Below are positions 55,001 to 64,000 of a stretch of 64,000 bases of DNA, piece by piece. Every line of letters starts with the position of its first letter. The first letter of the stretch is position 1. The stretch lies in contig NZ_BOOH01000034.1 in assembly GCF_016863135.1 (NCBI RefSeq), positions 1 to 64,000 of the forward strand. Direction: 5' to 3'. Source of the DNA: Planobispora longispora. Lineage in GTDB: Bacteria; Actinomycetota; Actinomycetes; Streptosporangiales; Streptosporangiaceae. The notes beneath the pieces are model-generated. The model ran no database searches. It worked only from the letters and a program-made list of their open reading frames with translations, and had not been told where the DNA came from. The position numbers and the translations under genes were made by a program.

Positions 55001-55173
55001 GACGAGCCCTTCGCGGACCCGCCCAAAGCTTCAGTGAGCCTGCGGACTACCGGTGCTTCGATAGTCGAGGACGCCGAACGCACGAACTCGCCCATCTCCT
55101 GGAGCTTGGCCATCACGACCTTGCTCTCGACACCGAACTCCTTGGCGAGCTCGTATACCCGGACCTTCGCCAC
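52042..55173 (-). CDS. infB: Translation initiation factor IF-2
   Basis: 1043 aa. N-terminal IF2_N helix domain (1-50), then a disordered Gly/Pro/Arg-rich region about 60-415, a second IF2_N-like region (about 450-500), and the GTPase: G1 GHVDHGKT (545-552), [18 protein letters not shown], followed by domains II-IV. Delivers fMet-tRNA to the 30S subunit. GTG start at 55173. The repeat region includes a perfect 61-bp duplication. Confidence 0.97.
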   Translation of the reverse strand: MAKVRVYELAKEFGVESKVVMAKLQEMGEFVRSASSTIEAPVVRRLTEALGGSAKGSSDKGGRTPRPASQPAGGQAANGAPAPSAPKPGPVPKPGPRPGPAPRPAAPAPQAQQPQIQQPPAAQQPPAVQPPRFEAPRQETRPAAPSGPRPGAGAPGAGGPKPGPRPGPRPAQGGRPEAPRPEGRPATPSGPSGPRPGAGAPGAGGPKPGPRPGPRGPRPGNNPFSSNASGMGQARPPRPGGPGGPGERGPRPGGPREDRGPREDRGPRDGAGPRPGGPRPGPPGAAGPRPGPGAGGPRPGGTGGVAGPRPGGPRPSPMMMPQGRPAGPGGGGRPGGGAGRPGGGAGRPGGGAGRPGGGGGFAARPGGGAGRPGTGTGGPGGGGGGGFAGRPGGGGGRGRGGGTAGAFGRPGGRPARGRKSKRQRRQEFDNMQAPAIGGVQVPRGGGQTVRLPRGASLADFADKIGANPASLVQIMLHLGEMVTATQSVNEETLQLLAAELDYNLLVVSPEEEDRELLESFDIEFGEDEGDEADLVARPPVVTVMGHVDHGKTKLLDAVRKTNVVAREAGGITQHIGAYQIATEHEGEERRITFIDTPGHEAFTAMRARGAKVTDIAILVVAADDGVKPQTIEALNHAQAADVPIVVAVNKIDKEGADPNKVRAQLTEYGLVAEEYGGSTLFVDISAKNDIGIENLLEAVLLTADAELDLRANPTMDAQGVAIEAHLDKGRGPVATVLVQRGTLRVGDSIVCGEAFGRVRAMLDDNGDSIDEADPSRPVLVLGLTAVPGAGDNFIVVTDDRMARQIAQQRAARKRIADMAKSGRRRTLEEIFNEMEKGQIDELKLIIKGDVSGSVEALEDALLKIDVGEEVRLRVLHRAVGAITEYDVNLAMADDNAVIIGFNVRPEVRARDLAEREGVDIRYYSVIYQAIEEIEAALKGMLKPEFEEVQMGTAEVREVFKVPKIGNIAGALVRSGLIVRNSKARIIRGGVVISDNLTVSSLRRFKDDATEVREGFECGIGVGYNDLQIDDVIETFEMREKPRD
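54543..54741 (-). repeat. 61-bp perfect direct repeat inside infB
   Basis: 54543-54603 and 54681-54741 are identical, 138 bp apart (46 codons, in frame). Each encodes [20 protein letters not shown]. Identity at DNA level across all codon positions points to recent duplication or ongoing gene conversion. Confidence 0.85.
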
Positions 55174-55315
55174 TGCACTCCCTTACTCGGCCCGGGAGGC
55201 AGTGCCGCCGGACCGTCGTTACGTAGATGTGTTCATCGCCGCATGCTCATCAGGCGCTCATAGCTATCTGACCAGCCCATCAACTCGGCGTCCTACATGA
55301 CAGTTGGCAACCATT

Positions 55316-55618
55316 TCACCCGGTCCTTTCAGCCTGCAGCTCTTCCACGTGGTCTCGCAGCAGCGACAGATCGAGCGGTCCCGCGACGCGAAAAGCGCGC
55401 GGAAACGCTCGACGGCGCTCGGCGAGCTGGAGACAGCTCGAGGTGGGATGCAGCGAAGCACCACGCCCCGGGAGCCGTCGTCGCAGGTCGGGGACTATGA
55501 CGCCCTCGACCACCACCAGGCGGAGCAGCTCGGAGGAAACCGTGCGAACCCGGCACCCCACACAGGTTCTCAGTGGGGTGACCTGGCCACCATATTCCAG
55601 CTTACCGTGTAGACGCAT
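55316..55618 (-). CDS. YlxR/RnpM family RNA-binding protein (DUF448)
   Basis: 100 aa. Family motifs RTCVGCRVR and [12 protein letters not shown] then RAFPRAFR. Conserved between nusA and infB; in Bacillus the homologue binds RNase P RNA and modulates it. ATG 55618 overlaps the nusA 3' end by 17 nt, the only possible start. Confidence 0.88.
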   Translation of the reverse strand: MRLHGKLEYGGQVTPLRTCVGCRVRTVSSELLRLVVVEGVIVPDLRRRLPGRGASLHPTSSCLQLAERRRAFPRAFRVAGPLDLSLLRDHVEELQAERTG

Positions 55619-56606
55619 CTGCGGAACCAGCCGCGTCCCCCGCCTGGGTGTCGGGACGGATGTCGATGCGCCAGCCGGTGAGCCGTGCGGCCAGCCGGGC
55701 GTTCTGACCTTCCTTGCCGATGGCCAGGGAGAGCTGGTAGTCGGGCACGGTCACGCGCGCCGCGCGACCGGCGAGATCGATCACCTCGACGTTGGACACC
55801 CGGGCGGGCGAGAGCGCGTTGCCCACGAACTCCGCCGGATCCTCCGACCAGTCGATGATGTCGATCTTCTCGCCGTGCAGCTCGGTCATCACGTTGCGCA
55901 CCCGCGACCCCATCGGGCCGATGCAGGCGCCCTTGGCGTTGACGCCCGGACGGCGGGACCTCACCGCGATCTTCGTCCGGTGCCCGGCCTCGCGCGCCAC
56001 GGCCGCGATCTCGACCGTGCCGTCGCCGATCTCCGGGACCTCCAGCGCGAAGAGCTTCTTCACCAGGCCCGGATGGGTGCGCGAGAGGGTCACCGACGGG
56101 CCCTTGTGACCCTTCTTGACCTGGACCACGTAGCAGCGGATGCGCTCTCCGTGGACGTACTCCTCGCCGGGGACCTGCTCGTTGTGCGGGAGCACGGCCT
56201 CGATCCGGCCCAGGTCCACCAGGACGACCCGCGGGTCCTTGCCCTGCTGGATCACCCCGGCCACGAGCTCGCCCTCGCGGCTGGCGAACTCGCCGAAGTT
56301 GATCTCGTCCTCGGCGTCCCTGAGCTGCTGCAGGATGACCTGCTTGGCCGTGGTCGCCGCGATGCGGCTGAAGTTGCCCGGGGTGTCGTCGAACTCCCTG
56401 AGCACCTCCCCGCCCTCGCCGATCTCGGCCGCGTAGATGGTCACGTGGCCGGTGCTCCGGTCCAGCTCGGCGCGGGCCTTGGCGGCCGCGCCCTCGGTCC
56501 GGAAGTACGCGATCAGAAGTGCGTCCTCGATCGCCTTGACGACCAGGTCGAAGGAGATGTCCTTCTCCCGCTCCAGGCTGCGCAGGACGCTCATGTCGAT
56601 GTCCAC
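55602..56606 (-). CDS. nusA: Transcription elongation factor NusA
   Basis: 334 aa: N-terminal RNA polymerase-binding domain, S1 domain (about 130-200, [20 protein letters not shown]), two KH domains ([37 protein letters not shown]). No C-terminal acidic repeats, as usual for actinobacteria. GTG start at 56606 with AAGGGGAAG; ATG 56594 is possible. Confidence 0.96.
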   Translation of the reverse strand: MDIDMSVLRSLEREKDISFDLVVKAIEDALLIAYFRTEGAAAKARAELDRSTGHVTIYAAEIGEGGEVLREFDDTPGNFSRIAATTAKQVILQQLRDAEDEINFGEFASREGELVAGVIQQGKDPRVVLVDLGRIEAVLPHNEQVPGEEYVHGERIRCYVVQVKKGHKGPSVTLSRTHPGLVKKLFALEVPEIGDGTVEIAAVAREAGHRTKIAVRSRRPGVNAKGACIGPMGSRVRNVMTELHGEKIDIIDWSEDPAEFVGNALSPARVSNVEVIDLAGRAARVTVPDYQLSLAIGKEGQNARLAARLTGWRIDIRPDTQAGDAAGSADASTR

Positions 56607-56617
56607 GAGGCTTCCCC

Positions 56618-57139
56618 TTAGCCCTCGTCGCCGTCGTCGCCGTCGTCTCCGGCGTCCTCGCCGTCGTCGTCGGTCTCGTCGAGCCGGCGGAATTCCACCT
56701 GAACCCTGCCTCGGGTCAGGTCCTGATAGTCGACGCGGTGGGCCACGCCCTCGACGTCCAGCTCCACGCCGGTCCCGTCGGTGGCGACGATCCGCCCCTC
56801 CAGGGAGGTGCCGTCCCTCAGATCGGCCTTGACCAGCCGCTTCGTGGCACGGCGCCAGTGGCGCGGCTCGGTGAGCGGGCGGTCGACCCCGGGAGAGGAG
56901 ACCTCCAGGACGTACGGTGCGGAGCCCATCGCGTCATCGGCGTCGAGCGCGGCGGAGACGGCGAGGCTGACCTCTGCGACGTCGTCCAGGCTCACGCCGC
57001 CGTCACGGTCGACGACGACGCGCAGCAACCGCCGCTTGCCCGCCGGGGTGACCGTGACGTCCTCCAGGTCGAGCCCCTCGGCTCCGACGACGGGTTCAAG
57101 AAGCTTCATCAGGCGGTCGCGGGATGTGGCGCTGCCCAT
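56618..57139 (-). CDS. rimP: Ribosome maturation factor RimP
   Basis: 173 aa. Core motifs [35 protein letters not shown]; an acidic tail of about 20 residues ([17 protein letters not shown]). First gene of the rimP-nusA-ylxR-infB operon. GGAGG before ATG 57139. Confidence 0.94.
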   Translation of the reverse strand: MGSATSRDRLMKLLEPVVGAEGLDLEDVTVTPAGKRRLLRVVVDRDGGVSLDDVAEVSLAVSAALDADDAMGSAPYVLEVSSPGVDRPLTEPRHWRRATKRLVKADLRDGTSLEGRIVATDGTGVELDVEGVAHRVDYQDLTRGRVQVEFRRLDETDDDGEDAGDDGDDGDEG

Positions 57140-57224
57140 GCCGACCTCCCATTGTCACGATCTCAAGCGGGCGGACCTCGCCCATGCGACTCACCAGCCT
57201 ATCCACACCAGGGCGTAGAAAGAG

Positions 57225-57241
57225 CGCCACACGGTGTGGCG
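57225..57241. promoter_or_regulatory. Palindrome CGCCACA-cgg-TGTGGCG
   Basis: Perfect 7-bp arms midway between the divergent rimP and Tat-lipoprotein genes. Could be an operator or a leader hairpin. Confidence 0.45.
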
Positions 57242-57328
57242 AGGCCCCTCGAGGGGCGCGGCGGCTGTCATTGTGAGCCCGTACGATGCTAGTGCCGTCA
57301 GCAGCCCGCACCGAACCGGAGGTCGTCC

Positions 57329-57820
57329 GTGCGTTCCATCTCCCGGCGCACCCTGCTGGGGGGCGGTGCTCTCGGAGCCGCCGCCGCGATGGTCCCCGGG
57401 TGCACCGCCGAGCGGCCGGAACCGGTCGTGACGGCGGCGCCCGATCCGGAGACCGTCCTGCTCAAACAGCTGATCGAGGACAAGGAGCGGACGATCGCGC
57501 GCTACGCGGCGGCGACGTCGAGCAGGCTCGCGCCCTTCCGGGAGCGGCACGAGGCGCATCTCGCCGAACTCCGCCGCCGGCTGCCCGCCGACCCCGCGCC
57601 GGCCGGTTCCCCCGCCCCGGCCACCCCCGCGCCGTCCGCCCCGGCCACCCCCGCGCCGGAGCCGAAGGTCTCCCTGCGGAGCCTGCGCGACCTGGAGCGG
57701 AAGGCGGCGGCGCTGCGCGCCCGGCAGCTCGCGGACGCCTCGCCCCCGCTGGCCCAGCTGATCGCGTCCATCGGCGCCTGCGAGGCCGCGCACGCCGCGG
57801 CCCTGTCGAGGTCCCTGTGA
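57329..57820 (+). CDS. Tat-type lipoprotein of unknown function
   Basis: 163 aa. GTG start with GGAGG upstream. The N-terminus SISRRTLLGGGALGAAAAMV with a twin arginine ends in a lipobox-like VPGC (Cys about 25), so it is probably exported folded and lipid-anchored. Then helices (LLKQLIEDKERTIARY; HEAHLAELRRRL), an Ala/Pro linker and another helix pair. Overlaps the DUF4439 gene (GTGA). Confidence 0.8.
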   Translation: MRSISRRTLLGGGALGAAAAMVPGCTAERPEPVVTAAPDPETVLLKQLIEDKERTIARYAAATSSRLAPFRERHEAHLAELRRRLPADPAPAGSPAPATPAPSAPATPAPEPKVSLRSLRDLERKAAALRARQLADASPPLAQLIASIGACEAAHAAALSRSL

Positions 57821-58272
57821 GGGCCGATCAGGGGCTCGGCACGGCCCTGGCGGCCGAGCACGCCGCCGTCCACGCCTACGGGGTCATCGCCGCCAGGACC
57901 ACGGGGAGGCTGCGGGCCACCGCGACGAACGCGTTCAACGCCCACCGGGCCCGCCGCGACCAGCTCCGCTCCCTGATCACCTCTCGCGGCGGCACCCCGG
58001 CCGAGCCCGAGGCGGCCTATTCCCTGCCGATCACTCCCTCCACCGCGGCCCAGGCCGTGGAGCTGGCGGTGCTGGTCGAGCGCGGGGTGACGGCGGCCTA
58101 CCTGGAGCTGGCCGCCACGGAGGACGCGACGCTGCGCCGCATGGCCGCGCTCGCCATGCAGGAGTGCGTCACCCGCTCGTACGGCCTGCGCCCGGTCATC
58201 GACGCCTTCCCCGGCATGCCCCCGCCCCCCGCGTCCGGGGAGGGGACCCCCGCGCCGACCCCCTCGTCCTGA
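57817..58272 (+). CDS. DUF4439 ferritin-like protein
   Basis: 151 aa starting at GTG 57817. Ferritin-like four-helix bundle of the DUF4439 family: ALAAEHAAVHAYGVIAA, FNAHRARRDQLRSLI, VTAAYLELAATEDATLR. E and H residues at helix positions suggest, but do not prove, a metal site. Pro-rich tail. Coupled to the lipoprotein, which may tether a partner. Confidence 0.85.
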   Translation: MRADQGLGTALAAEHAAVHAYGVIAARTTGRLRATATNAFNAHRARRDQLRSLITSRGGTPAEPEAAYSLPITPSTAAQAVELAVLVERGVTAAYLELAATEDATLRRMAALAMQECVTRSYGLRPVIDAFPGMPPPPASGEGTPAPTPSS

Positions 58273-58360
58273 CCTTTACGGGCGCTTAATCCGTTTTACC
58301 CATGTTTGAAGGGGTCCTGATGGGTAGCTGAACTCCACAACCCACCAAGGAGTCGAGATC

Positions 58361-58555
58361 ATGGGCTGGAGTTATAGGAAGTCGATCAAGCTGGGGCCGT
58401 TCCGTCTCAACCTGTCCCGGGGCGGGGTGGGGCACAGCTGGGGCAACCGCGCCTTCCGGGTGACCAAGACGGCCGACGGCCGACGGACGCTCAACGTCAA
58501 CCTTCCCGGCGGGTTCCACTGGCGCAAGACCCTGGGCAGCGACTCCCGGCGCTGA
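58361..58555 (+). CDS. DUF4236 protein, copy 1
   Basis: 64 aa, nearly a complete DUF4236 domain: MGWSYRKSIKLGPFRLNLSR, GGVGHSWGN, LNVNLPGG. Function unknown. AAGGAG upstream of ATG 58361. Confidence 0.85.
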   Translation: MGWSYRKSIKLGPFRLNLSRGGVGHSWGNRAFRVTKTADGRRTLNVNLPGGFHWRKTLGSDSRR

Positions 58556-58638
58556 CCCGGACCCCCGGCGCGGGCCCGGGAACCCCCTTCGCGTGCCGCT
58601 CGTTGTCCCGACGACGCACGACGTTCCGGGGAGACGCC

Positions 58639-58842
58639 ATGGGCTGGAGTTACAGAAAGTCGATCAAGCTGGGACCGTTCCGGCTCAATCTGTCCCGGCA
58701 CGGGGTCGGCCACAGTTTCGGCAACCGCCGGTTCCACGTCAGCAGGACGCCGGACGGCCGCACGTACGTGACCGTGAACCTTCCCGGCGGCCTCCACGTG
58801 AGCAAGGCCGTCGGCAAGCGCTCCCGGTACCACCGTCACTAG
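58639..58842 (+). CDS. DUF4236 protein, copy 2
   Basis: 67 aa from ATG 58639; an earlier start at 58603 is unlikely because the domain begins MGWSYRKSIKLGPFRLNLSR exactly as in copy 1. The first 19 residues are identical and the DNA differs mainly at third positions; the C-terminal thirds diverge (RRTLNVNL against RTYVTVNL). Tandem duplication. Confidence 0.85.
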   Translation: MGWSYRKSIKLGPFRLNLSRHGVGHSFGNRRFHVSRTPDGRTYVTVNLPGGLHVSKAVGKRSRYHRH

Positions 58843-58896
58843 ACGAGCCCCCGGATCCCCGCCGCGGCGGGGATCCGGGGGCAGCGGGACCCGGGC

Positions 58897-60495
58897 CTAG
58901 AAGCGGAACCCGGCCACCAGGGAGCGCAGCCGTCCCGAGGCCTCCGCGAGCTCGCCCGCGGCGCGCCGCGACTCCTCGACCGAATCGGTCGTGGACCTGG
59001 CGACGGCGGCCACCCCGGTGATGTTCTCCGCGATCTGCCCCGACCCCGCGGCCGCCTCGGCGACGCTGCGGTTCATCTCGTTCACCGTCGCGGTCTGCTC
59101 CTCGACGGCGGCGGCGATGGTCGTCTGGTAGTCGTTGATCTGGGCGATGACCCCCGCCACGTCCGCGATCGCCTGGACGGCTCCGGCGGTGTCGGCCTGG
59201 ATCGCCTCGACCCGGCGCGCGATGTCCTCCGTCGCCCGGGCGGTCTCCTGGGCCAGGTCCTTGACCTCGCCCGCGACCACCGCGAAGCCCTTGCCGGACT
59301 CCCCTGCGCGGGCCGCCTCGATGGTGGCGTTGAGCGCGAGCAGGTTGGTCTGCTCGGCGATCGAGGTGATCACCTTCACCACGTCGCCGATCATCCGGCT
59401 GGACTCGCCCAGCCGCGTCACGGTCGCGGTGGTCGTCTCCACCGCGGCCACCGCGCGGCCGGCGACCGTCGCCGCCTCGCTGGCGCTGTGCGCGATCTCC
59501 CGGATGGCCGATCCCATCTCCTCCGAGCCCGTCGCCACGGTCTGGACGTTGCGGGAGACCTCGTTCGCCGCGGCCGCGACGACGTCGGTCTGGGCGGCGG
59601 ACTCCGTCGCCCCGTCGGCGATCCGGCGCGACAGCGCGCCGATCCGCTCGCTGGTCCCGTTCAGGCCGTCGGCGCTGCGCGTGAAGGCGGCCATGACCTC
59701 GCCGATCTTCGCCAGGGCGGAGTTCATGGCCTGCCCCATCCGGCCGACCTCGTCTCCGGAGGTGACCTCCACCCGCCGGGTCAGGTCGCCCTCCGCGACG
59801 GCGTCCATCACCGCGACCGCCTCGGCCAGGGGGCGGGTGATGCTGCGGGTGATCCGCCAGGCCACGACGACCGCGACGGCGATCGCCAGGGCGCACAGCA
59901 GCATCATGACGGTCAGGAAGCCGTCGGCGGTGCTGCGCGCCTGGGCGGTCTCCGCCCGGTTCATCGACTCCTCGAGGTCGATCAGGCGGTTGATCGCCGC
60001 GAGCCAGTCGACGAACAGCGGCTTGGCCTGCTCCGTCAGGATCTCCATGGCCTTGCCGGTGTCGCCGGCCATGCGCAGGGTGATCACCTCGTCGATCAGC
60101 GGCAGGGTCTCCCGCTCGATCCGCTCGATCTCCGCGTGCGCGTCCTTCTCCGCCTGGCCGACCTTGTCCTCGTCGGCGAATATCGCGGTCAGCTTCTCAG
60201 CCGAGGCGGCGTAGTCGGCTGCGAGTTCCTCGATGTTGCCGACCTCCGGCTCGGCCTCGGCGGGGGTCTTGGCCATCACCACGTCCCGCAGGCTGATGGC
60301 GCGGTCGTGCACGCTCCCGCGGAAGTTGATCGCATAGCGCTGCTTCACGCTGTTGAGGTCGTTGATGGTGCTCAGCCGATTGTTGATCTCTTCGACTCGC
60401 GTCACCCCGACAACCGTCACCATCAGCATGGTGAGCACGACCACGAAGAAGCCGACGCCCAGCCTGCGGCTGATCGTGAATTTCGATGTTCTCAT
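58897..60495 (-). CDS. Methyl-accepting chemotaxis protein
   Basis: 532 aa from ATG 60495 ([11 protein letters not shown]); the longer frame is rejected. TM1 about 13-33, four-helix-bundle sensor (34-190), TM2 about 193-213, HAMP ([20 protein letters not shown]), signalling domain with hairpin [20 protein letters not shown] and [16 protein letters not shown]. No che or flagellar genes in the window and filamentous actinomycetes often lack them, so the output is unclear. Confidence 0.92.
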   Translation of the reverse strand: MRTSKFTISRRLGVGFFVVVLTMLMVTVVGVTRVEEINNRLSTINDLNSVKQRYAINFRGSVHDRAISLRDVVMAKTPAEAEPEVGNIEELAADYAASAEKLTAIFADEDKVGQAEKDAHAEIERIERETLPLIDEVITLRMAGDTGKAMEILTEQAKPLFVDWLAAINRLIDLEESMNRAETAQARSTADGFLTVMMLLCALAIAVAVVVAWRITRSITRPLAEAVAVMDAVAEGDLTRRVEVTSGDEVGRMGQAMNSALAKIGEVMAAFTRSADGLNGTSERIGALSRRIADGATESAAQTDVVAAAANEVSRNVQTVATGSEEMGSAIREIAHSASEAATVAGRAVAAVETTTATVTRLGESSRMIGDVVKVITSIAEQTNLLALNATIEAARAGESGKGFAVVAGEVKDLAQETARATEDIARRVEAIQADTAGAVQAIADVAGVIAQINDYQTTIAAAVEEQTATVNEMNRSVAEAAAGSGQIAENITGVAAVARSTTDSVEESRRAAGELAEASGRLRSLVAGFRF

Positions 60496-60652
60496 TAAAA
60501 GCCCTGCTTCCGACGGCAATCCCGATAAGGGCGGAACCCGGAAGGATCTTCCTTCCTGGCCGCTCGATCCCGTATCGGAAAACGCGCCGGAAAACTGAGA
60601 CAAACACCCGCCCGATATCCGCGCCGTCAGAACACAGCGCACCCACCGCACC

Positions 60653-60688
60653 ACCGGAACCCGTCGCGGCACCGGAACCCGTCGCGGC
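60653..60688. repeat. 18-bp tandem duplication
   Basis: ACCGGAACCCGTCGCGGC occurs twice without spacer, 158 nt upstream of the chemotaxis protein start. Confidence 0.75.
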
Positions 60689-60765
60689 ACGAAAACACCG
60701 CGGCGCCGGAGCGCGCCCTGTCAGGGCACGCCGACGAGCGGCCCGCCGGGCGGCGGACCGCTCAT

Positions 60766-60795
60766 CGTCGTCCGGCGACGACCGTCCGGACGGTC
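60766..60795 (-). terminator. Adjacent palindromes at the proS 3' end
   Basis: GACCGTCCGGACGGTC (60780-60795) overlaps the proS stop, and CGTCG-tccgg-CGACG (60766-60780) follows. Possible terminator. Confidence 0.5.
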
Positions 60796-62536
60796 AGGCG
60801 CGGCAGGCGGCCTCGACCCGGTCGGCCGCCTCGGCGATCGGGATCTCCTCCTTGACGCCGCTGACCCGGTCACGGAGCTCGGCGACACCCTGGGTGAGGC
60901 CCCGGCCGATGACCACGATGGTCGGCAGGCCGAGCAGCTCGGCGTCCTTGAACTTCACCCCGGGGGAGACCCCGGCGCGGTCGTCCACCAGGACGCGAAG
61001 GCCGCGCGCCCGGAGCTCCTCGGCGAGCTGGAGGGCCGCCTCGATCTGGTTCTCCTTGCCGGTGCCCACGATGTGCACGTCGGCCGGGGCGACCTCGCGG
61101 GGCCAGACCAGGCCCAGCTCGTCGTGCTTCTGCTCGGCCAGCACCGCCACCGCCCGCGAGACGCCGATGCCGTACGAGCCCATGGTGATGCGGACCGGCT
61201 TGCCGTCGGGACCGAGGGCGTCGAGCTTGGCGGCGTCGGCGTACTTGCGGCCGAGCTGGAAGATGTGGCCGATCTCGATGCCGCGGTCGATGGAGAGCGG
61301 GGAACCGCACGCGGGGCAGTCGTCCCCGGCGCGGACCTCGGCGGCCTCGATGGTGCCGTCGGGGACGAAGTCGCGTCCGGCGACCACGTTCGCGGCGTGC
61401 TTGCCGGGCTCGTTGGCGCCGGTCACCCAGGAGGTGCCGGTGACGACCCGGGGGTCGACGAGGTAGCGGACGCCGAGACCCTTGAGCACCTGCGGGCCGA
61501 TGTAGCCGCGGACCAGGCCGGGGTGCCTGGCGAAGTCCTCGGCCTCGAAGATGGCGGGCTCGCCGGGGGCCAGCGACGCCTCCAGCCGCTTGAAGTCGAC
61601 CTCGCGGTCGCCGGGGACGCCGATGATCAGGACCTCGGTCTTGTCCGAACCGGGCGTGGTGACCTTGACCACGACGTTCTTGAGCGTGTCGGCGGCGGTG
61701 ACGTCCAGGCCGTGGTGCTCGTTGACGTGGGCCACCAGCGACTCGATGGTCGGGGTGTCCGGGGTGTCCAGCACCCGCAGGGCCGGGTGCTCGCCCCCGG
61801 GCGCGGCGGGCGCGGGAGTGGTGACCGCCTCGGCGTTTGCCGCGTAGCCGCAGTGGTGGCAGGCCACGAAGGTGTCCTCGCCGGTCGCGGCCGGGGCGAG
61901 GAACTCCTCCGACGCCGAACCGCCCATCGCCCCGGAGGTGGCGAAGCAGATCTTGTAGGTGAGCCCGAGCCGGTCGAAGGTCCGGATGTAGGCCTCGCGG
62001 TGCTGCTCGTAGGAGCGCTTGAGACCGTCGTCGTCCAGGTCGAAGGAGTAGGAGTCCTTCATGACGAACTCGCGGCCGCGCAGGATGCCGGCCCGGGGGC
62101 GGGCCTCGTCGCGGTACTTCGTCTGGATCTGGTAGAGGGTCACCGGGTAGTCCTTGTAGGAGGAGTACTCCCCCTTGACCATGTCGGTGAACATCTCTTC
62201 GTGGGTGGGGCCCAGCAGGTAGTCGGCGCCCTTGCGGTCCTTGAGACGGAAGAGCGTGTCGCCGTACTCCGTCCAGCGGCCGGTGGCCTCGTAGTACTCC
62301 CGGGGCAGGAGCGCGGGGAAGAGCACTTCCTGGGCGCCCATGCGATCCATCTCCTCGCGCACGACGCGCGCGACGTTCTCCAGGACCATCTTGCCGAGCG
62401 GCAGCCAGGAGTAGACGCCGGGGGCGACGCGACGGATGTAACCGGCGCGGACGAGCAGCTTGTGGCTCGGAACCTCCGCGTCTGCCGGGTCGTCCCTCAG
62501 CGTTCGAAGAAACAACGACGACATGCGCAGCAGCAC
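60794..62536 (-). CDS. proS: Prolyl-tRNA synthetase (bacterial type)
   Basis: 580 aa. Class II motifs: motif 2 [20 protein letters not shown], motif 3 [14 protein letters not shown]. The editing INS domain (about 230-400, including TLKNVVVKV and [17 protein letters not shown]) is present. GTG start at 62536 with TAGGAG upstream gives [20 protein letters not shown], as in relatives; the frame beyond is a shadow. Confidence 0.96.
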   Translation of the reverse strand: MLLRMSSLFLRTLRDDPADAEVPSHKLLVRAGYIRRVAPGVYSWLPLGKMVLENVARVVREEMDRMGAQEVLFPALLPREYYEATGRWTEYGDTLFRLKDRKGADYLLGPTHEEMFTDMVKGEYSSYKDYPVTLYQIQTKYRDEARPRAGILRGREFVMKDSYSFDLDDDGLKRSYEQHREAYIRTFDRLGLTYKICFATSGAMGGSASEEFLAPAATGEDTFVACHHCGYAANAEAVTTPAPAAPGGEHPALRVLDTPDTPTIESLVAHVNEHHGLDVTAADTLKNVVVKVTTPGSDKTEVLIIGVPGDREVDFKRLEASLAPGEPAIFEAEDFARHPGLVRGYIGPQVLKGLGVRYLVDPRVVTGTSWVTGANEPGKHAANVVAGRDFVPDGTIEAAEVRAGDDCPACGSPLSIDRGIEIGHIFQLGRKYADAAKLDALGPDGKPVRITMGSYGIGVSRAVAVLAEQKHDELGLVWPREVAPADVHIVGTGKENQIEAALQLAEELRARGLRVLVDDRAGVSPGVKFKDAELLGLPTIVVIGRGLTQGVAELRDRVSGVKEEIPIAEAADRVEAACRA

Positions 62537-62563
62537 GGCTACTCCTAGAGCTCTGTGGGGACC

Positions 62564-62583
62564 GTCAGGGATCGTTTCCTGAC
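62564..62583 (-). terminator. Small stem-loop between the membrane-protein gene and proS
   Basis: GTCAGG-N8-CCTGAC, just after the stop of the upstream gene and in the proS leader region. Confidence 0.4.
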
Positions 62584-62586
62584 AGG

Positions 62587-63054
62587 TTATCGATTCGGGC
62601 GGGACGGCCGCCCGCCATTGTCCCGGCCGCCGGAGCCCCGTCGCGAACGCCGGCCGGCCGCGGCGGCGTACACCAGCGTGCCGGCGGAGGTCAGGGCCAG
62701 GAGCGTCAGGTTCAGCTCCATGCCGTCGGCGCCCAGATGGGGATCGTGGCTCCCCGCCGCGAAAAGGGTCGCGCCCAGCGTGGAGATGACCGGGCCGAGC
62801 GCGGCCAGCGCGCTGCCCAGCACCGCCCAGCCGAATCCTGCGGCGGTCCACCCCACGACGGCCGCCAGCAGGAGGTGGGCGTAGGGGTCGTAGACGGCGT
62901 GCAGCGCGGCCTGCCCGTGCGAGAGCAGCTCGCCCACCGCGCCGACCGCCAGTCCCCCGACGAGCGAGAGCATCATGTGACGCAGGATCGCTCGCTCTCT
63001 GCGCTCCCCCGCGAGGAAGTCGAGCGTGTCGTTCTGTCCAACCAAAGTCGCCAA
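62587..63054 (-). CDS. Hypothetical membrane protein
   Basis: 155 aa. Four hydrophobic segments at about 28-44, 60-76, 78-103 and 112-131 ([51 protein letters not shown]), with a basic C-terminal tail ([15 protein letters not shown]). No family recognised. Divergent from the acyl-CoA dehydrogenase gene. Confidence 0.7.
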   Translation of the reverse strand: MATLVGQNDTLDFLAGERRERAILRHMMLSLVGGLAVGAVGELLSHGQAALHAVYDPYAHLLLAAVVGWTAAGFGWAVLGSALAALGPVISTLGATLFAAGSHDPHLGADGMELNLTLLALTSAGTLVYAAAAGRRSRRGSGGRDNGGRPSRPNR

Positions 63055-63133
63055 TCCCCCGATTTACATCCGACTGTGGCCATACAGAGCATATATGACC
63101 TGCAAAGATGCACAAAAACCTTCAAACCGTACC

Positions 63134-63153
63134 AAACAAGCTAGCGCTTGTTT
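63134..63153. promoter_or_regulatory. 20-bp palindrome AAACAAGC-TAGC-GCTTGTTT
   Basis: Perfect 8-bp arms in the AT-rich gap before the acyl-CoA dehydrogenase gene. ACAAG/CTTGT half-sites are typical of TetR-type regulators of lipid genes in actinobacteria (compare the KstR2 motif ANCAAGNNCTTGNT, which has a shorter centre). Probable operator; the regulator is not in the window. Confidence 0.75.
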
Positions 63154-63179
63154 ATCATGTGCCCGTGGACGCCACCGAC

Positions 63180-64000
63180 ATGAGCCTCACCGAGGAGCAA
63201 GCCGCCCTCCGCGACGCCGTCCGTTCCTTCCTGTCCGAGCGCCCGGACGCGTCATGGCGCCGGTTCGCCGCCGAGCTCGGCGTGGCGGGTCTCGCCGTTC
63301 CCGAGGAGTACGGCGGGGCGGGCTGCGGCATGGCGGAGGTCGCCGTCGTCTGCGAGGAGCTGGGCCGCGCGCTGGCGCCGTACCCCTACCTGTCCACCGT
63401 CGTGCTCGCCGCCGAGGCGCTCAGGGCGGGCGGCGACCCGTCGGCGATGGCCCGCCTGCTGCCGGGCATCGCCGACGGCTCCCGGACCGCGACCGTCCTG
63501 CTGCCCGGCGACGCCGACCTGACGCTGACCGGCGGCCGGCTCACCGGCGCCGCCCGCTACGCGCTGGACGCCGAGGTGGTGCTGGCGTTCGCCGGCGGGG
63601 AACTGGTCGAGGCCGTCCCCTCTTCCCGCACGCCGCACACGACCCTGGACCCCACCCGCCCGCTCGCCACCCTGACCTTCGACGCCGTCCCGGTCCGGCC
63701 CGCCGGGGACGGCGCGGCCGCCGGCCGGATCCGCGACCTGGGGGTCACCGGCCTGGCCGCCGAGCAGGCGGGCGGCGCCGCCCGCTGCCTGGAGACGGCC
63801 GTCGCCCACGCGGCCGGGCGCCACCAGTTCGGCCGTCCCATCGGGTCGTTCCAGGCCGTCAAACACAAGCTCGCCGACATGCTGCTGATGGTCGAGTCCG
63901 CCCGGTCGGCCGCCATGGCCGCCGCCCGCGCCCTCCCCGGGGACCTCCCCGTCGCCGCCGCCGTCGCCGGCTCCTACTGCACGGAGGCGTACCTCTCCGT
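63180..64000 (+). CDS. Acyl-CoA dehydrogenase family protein (3' truncated)
   Basis: Runs off the window; about 273 residues visible. N-terminal helical domain SLTEEQAALRDAVRSFLSER, AVPEEYGGAGCGMAEVAVVC, middle strands, then the C-terminal flavin domain start GRHQFGRPIGSFQAVKHKLA. FAD-dependent oxidation of an acyl- or CoA-thioester. In-frame GTGs at 63159 and 63165 are alternative starts; none has a Shine-Dalgarno. The shortened middle domain resembles the alpha-type subunits of two-gene steroid-catabolic dehydrogenases. Confidence 0.88.
   Translation, partial: MSLTEEQAALRDAVRSFLSERPDASWRRFAAELGVAGLAVPEEYGGAGCGMAEVAVVCEELGRALAPYPYLSTVVLAAEALRAGGDPSAMARLLPGIADGSRTATVLLPGDADLTLTGGRLTGAARYALDAEVVLAFAGGELVEAVPSSRTPHTTLDPTRPLATLTFDAVPVRPAGDGAAAGRIRDLGVTGLAAEQAGGAARCLETAVAHAAGRHQFGRPIGSFQAVKHKLADMLLMVESARSAAMAAARALPGDLPVAAAVAGSYCTEAYLS

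Noticed and set aside
52042-55173. PE-PGRS or collagen-like repeat protein
   Set aside because: The Gly/Pro/Arg repeats are the normal disordered N-terminal region of actinobacterial IF-2, in frame with a complete GTPase.
63134-63153. KstR2 operator
   Set aside because: The known motif has a 2-bp centre between half-sites; here it is 6 bp, so the regulator cannot be named.

Overview
The window is very GC-rich actinobacterial chromosome: GC-biased third codon positions, many GTG starts, strong GGAGG-type ribosome sites and long uninterrupted shadow frames. Gene content (pectate lyase with a ricin-type lectin domain, DUF4236 pairs, CGNR and MocR regulators, many ROK/GntR/TetR/MarR factors) and gene order fit a filamentous Streptosporangiales-type organism (Streptosporangium/Nonomuraea-like). 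The genus is an inference from style and synteny, not from an identification.

The minus strand carries a housekeeping backbone whose order, read right to left, is familiar from Streptomyces-like genomes: proS; rimP-nusA-ylxR-infB-DUF503-rbfA-nrnA-truB-ribF; rpsO-pnp-M16 peptidase; dapB; dapA-rnj; ftsK-(RodZ-like HTH)-rimO-pgsA-cinA-clgR. Accessory blocks interrupt it. They are a TetR/APC permease/amidohydrolase module (44.2-48.0 kb), a flavin monooxygenase-like gene, a roughly 14-kb mixed region between dapB and dapA (23.9-37.9 kb), a secreted pectate lyase between rnj and ftsK, and a sugar-uptake block beyond clgR where recA might be expected.

Left end (1-12 kb): a truncated N,N-dimethylformamidase-like gene is followed by a VanX-like D-Ala-D-Ala dipeptidase translationally coupled to a ROK repressor. 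Divergent from these is an operon of lipoprotein solute-binding protein, two permeases and a NagZ-type GH3 beta-N-acetylhexosaminidase. A second, closely similar ROK repressor closes the block. A 27-bp element, 21/27 identical, sits upstream of both ROK genes. This suggests one regulon for amino-sugar or muropeptide scavenging. Rrf2 and Nei-like genes follow, convergent with clgR.

Middle (23.9-37.9 kb): HutC-type GntR regulator, RadC, a 160-aa protein made of two tandem GntR winged helices with a decayed third copy beside it and a divergent small CDC-motif protein, PrxQ-type peroxiredoxin, acetyltransferases, SnoaL/MarR pair, phosphotransferase, a decayed MFS transporter, an R2-like diiron protein, an EamA transporter divergent from a MocR regulator, a CGNR zinc-finger regulator, menA, and a 58-aa zinc-ribbon gene.

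Right end: after rimP come a Tat-type lipoprotein coupled to a DUF4439 ferritin-like protein, two DUF4236 paralogues, a methyl-accepting chemotaxis protein, proS, a small membrane protein and the start of an acyl-CoA dehydrogenase gene behind a 20-bp palindrome. Intergenic regions are rich in long perfect stem-loops (10-18 bp, no T-tract) that probably serve as terminators. I saw no tRNA, rRNA, CRISPR array, transposase or integrase.
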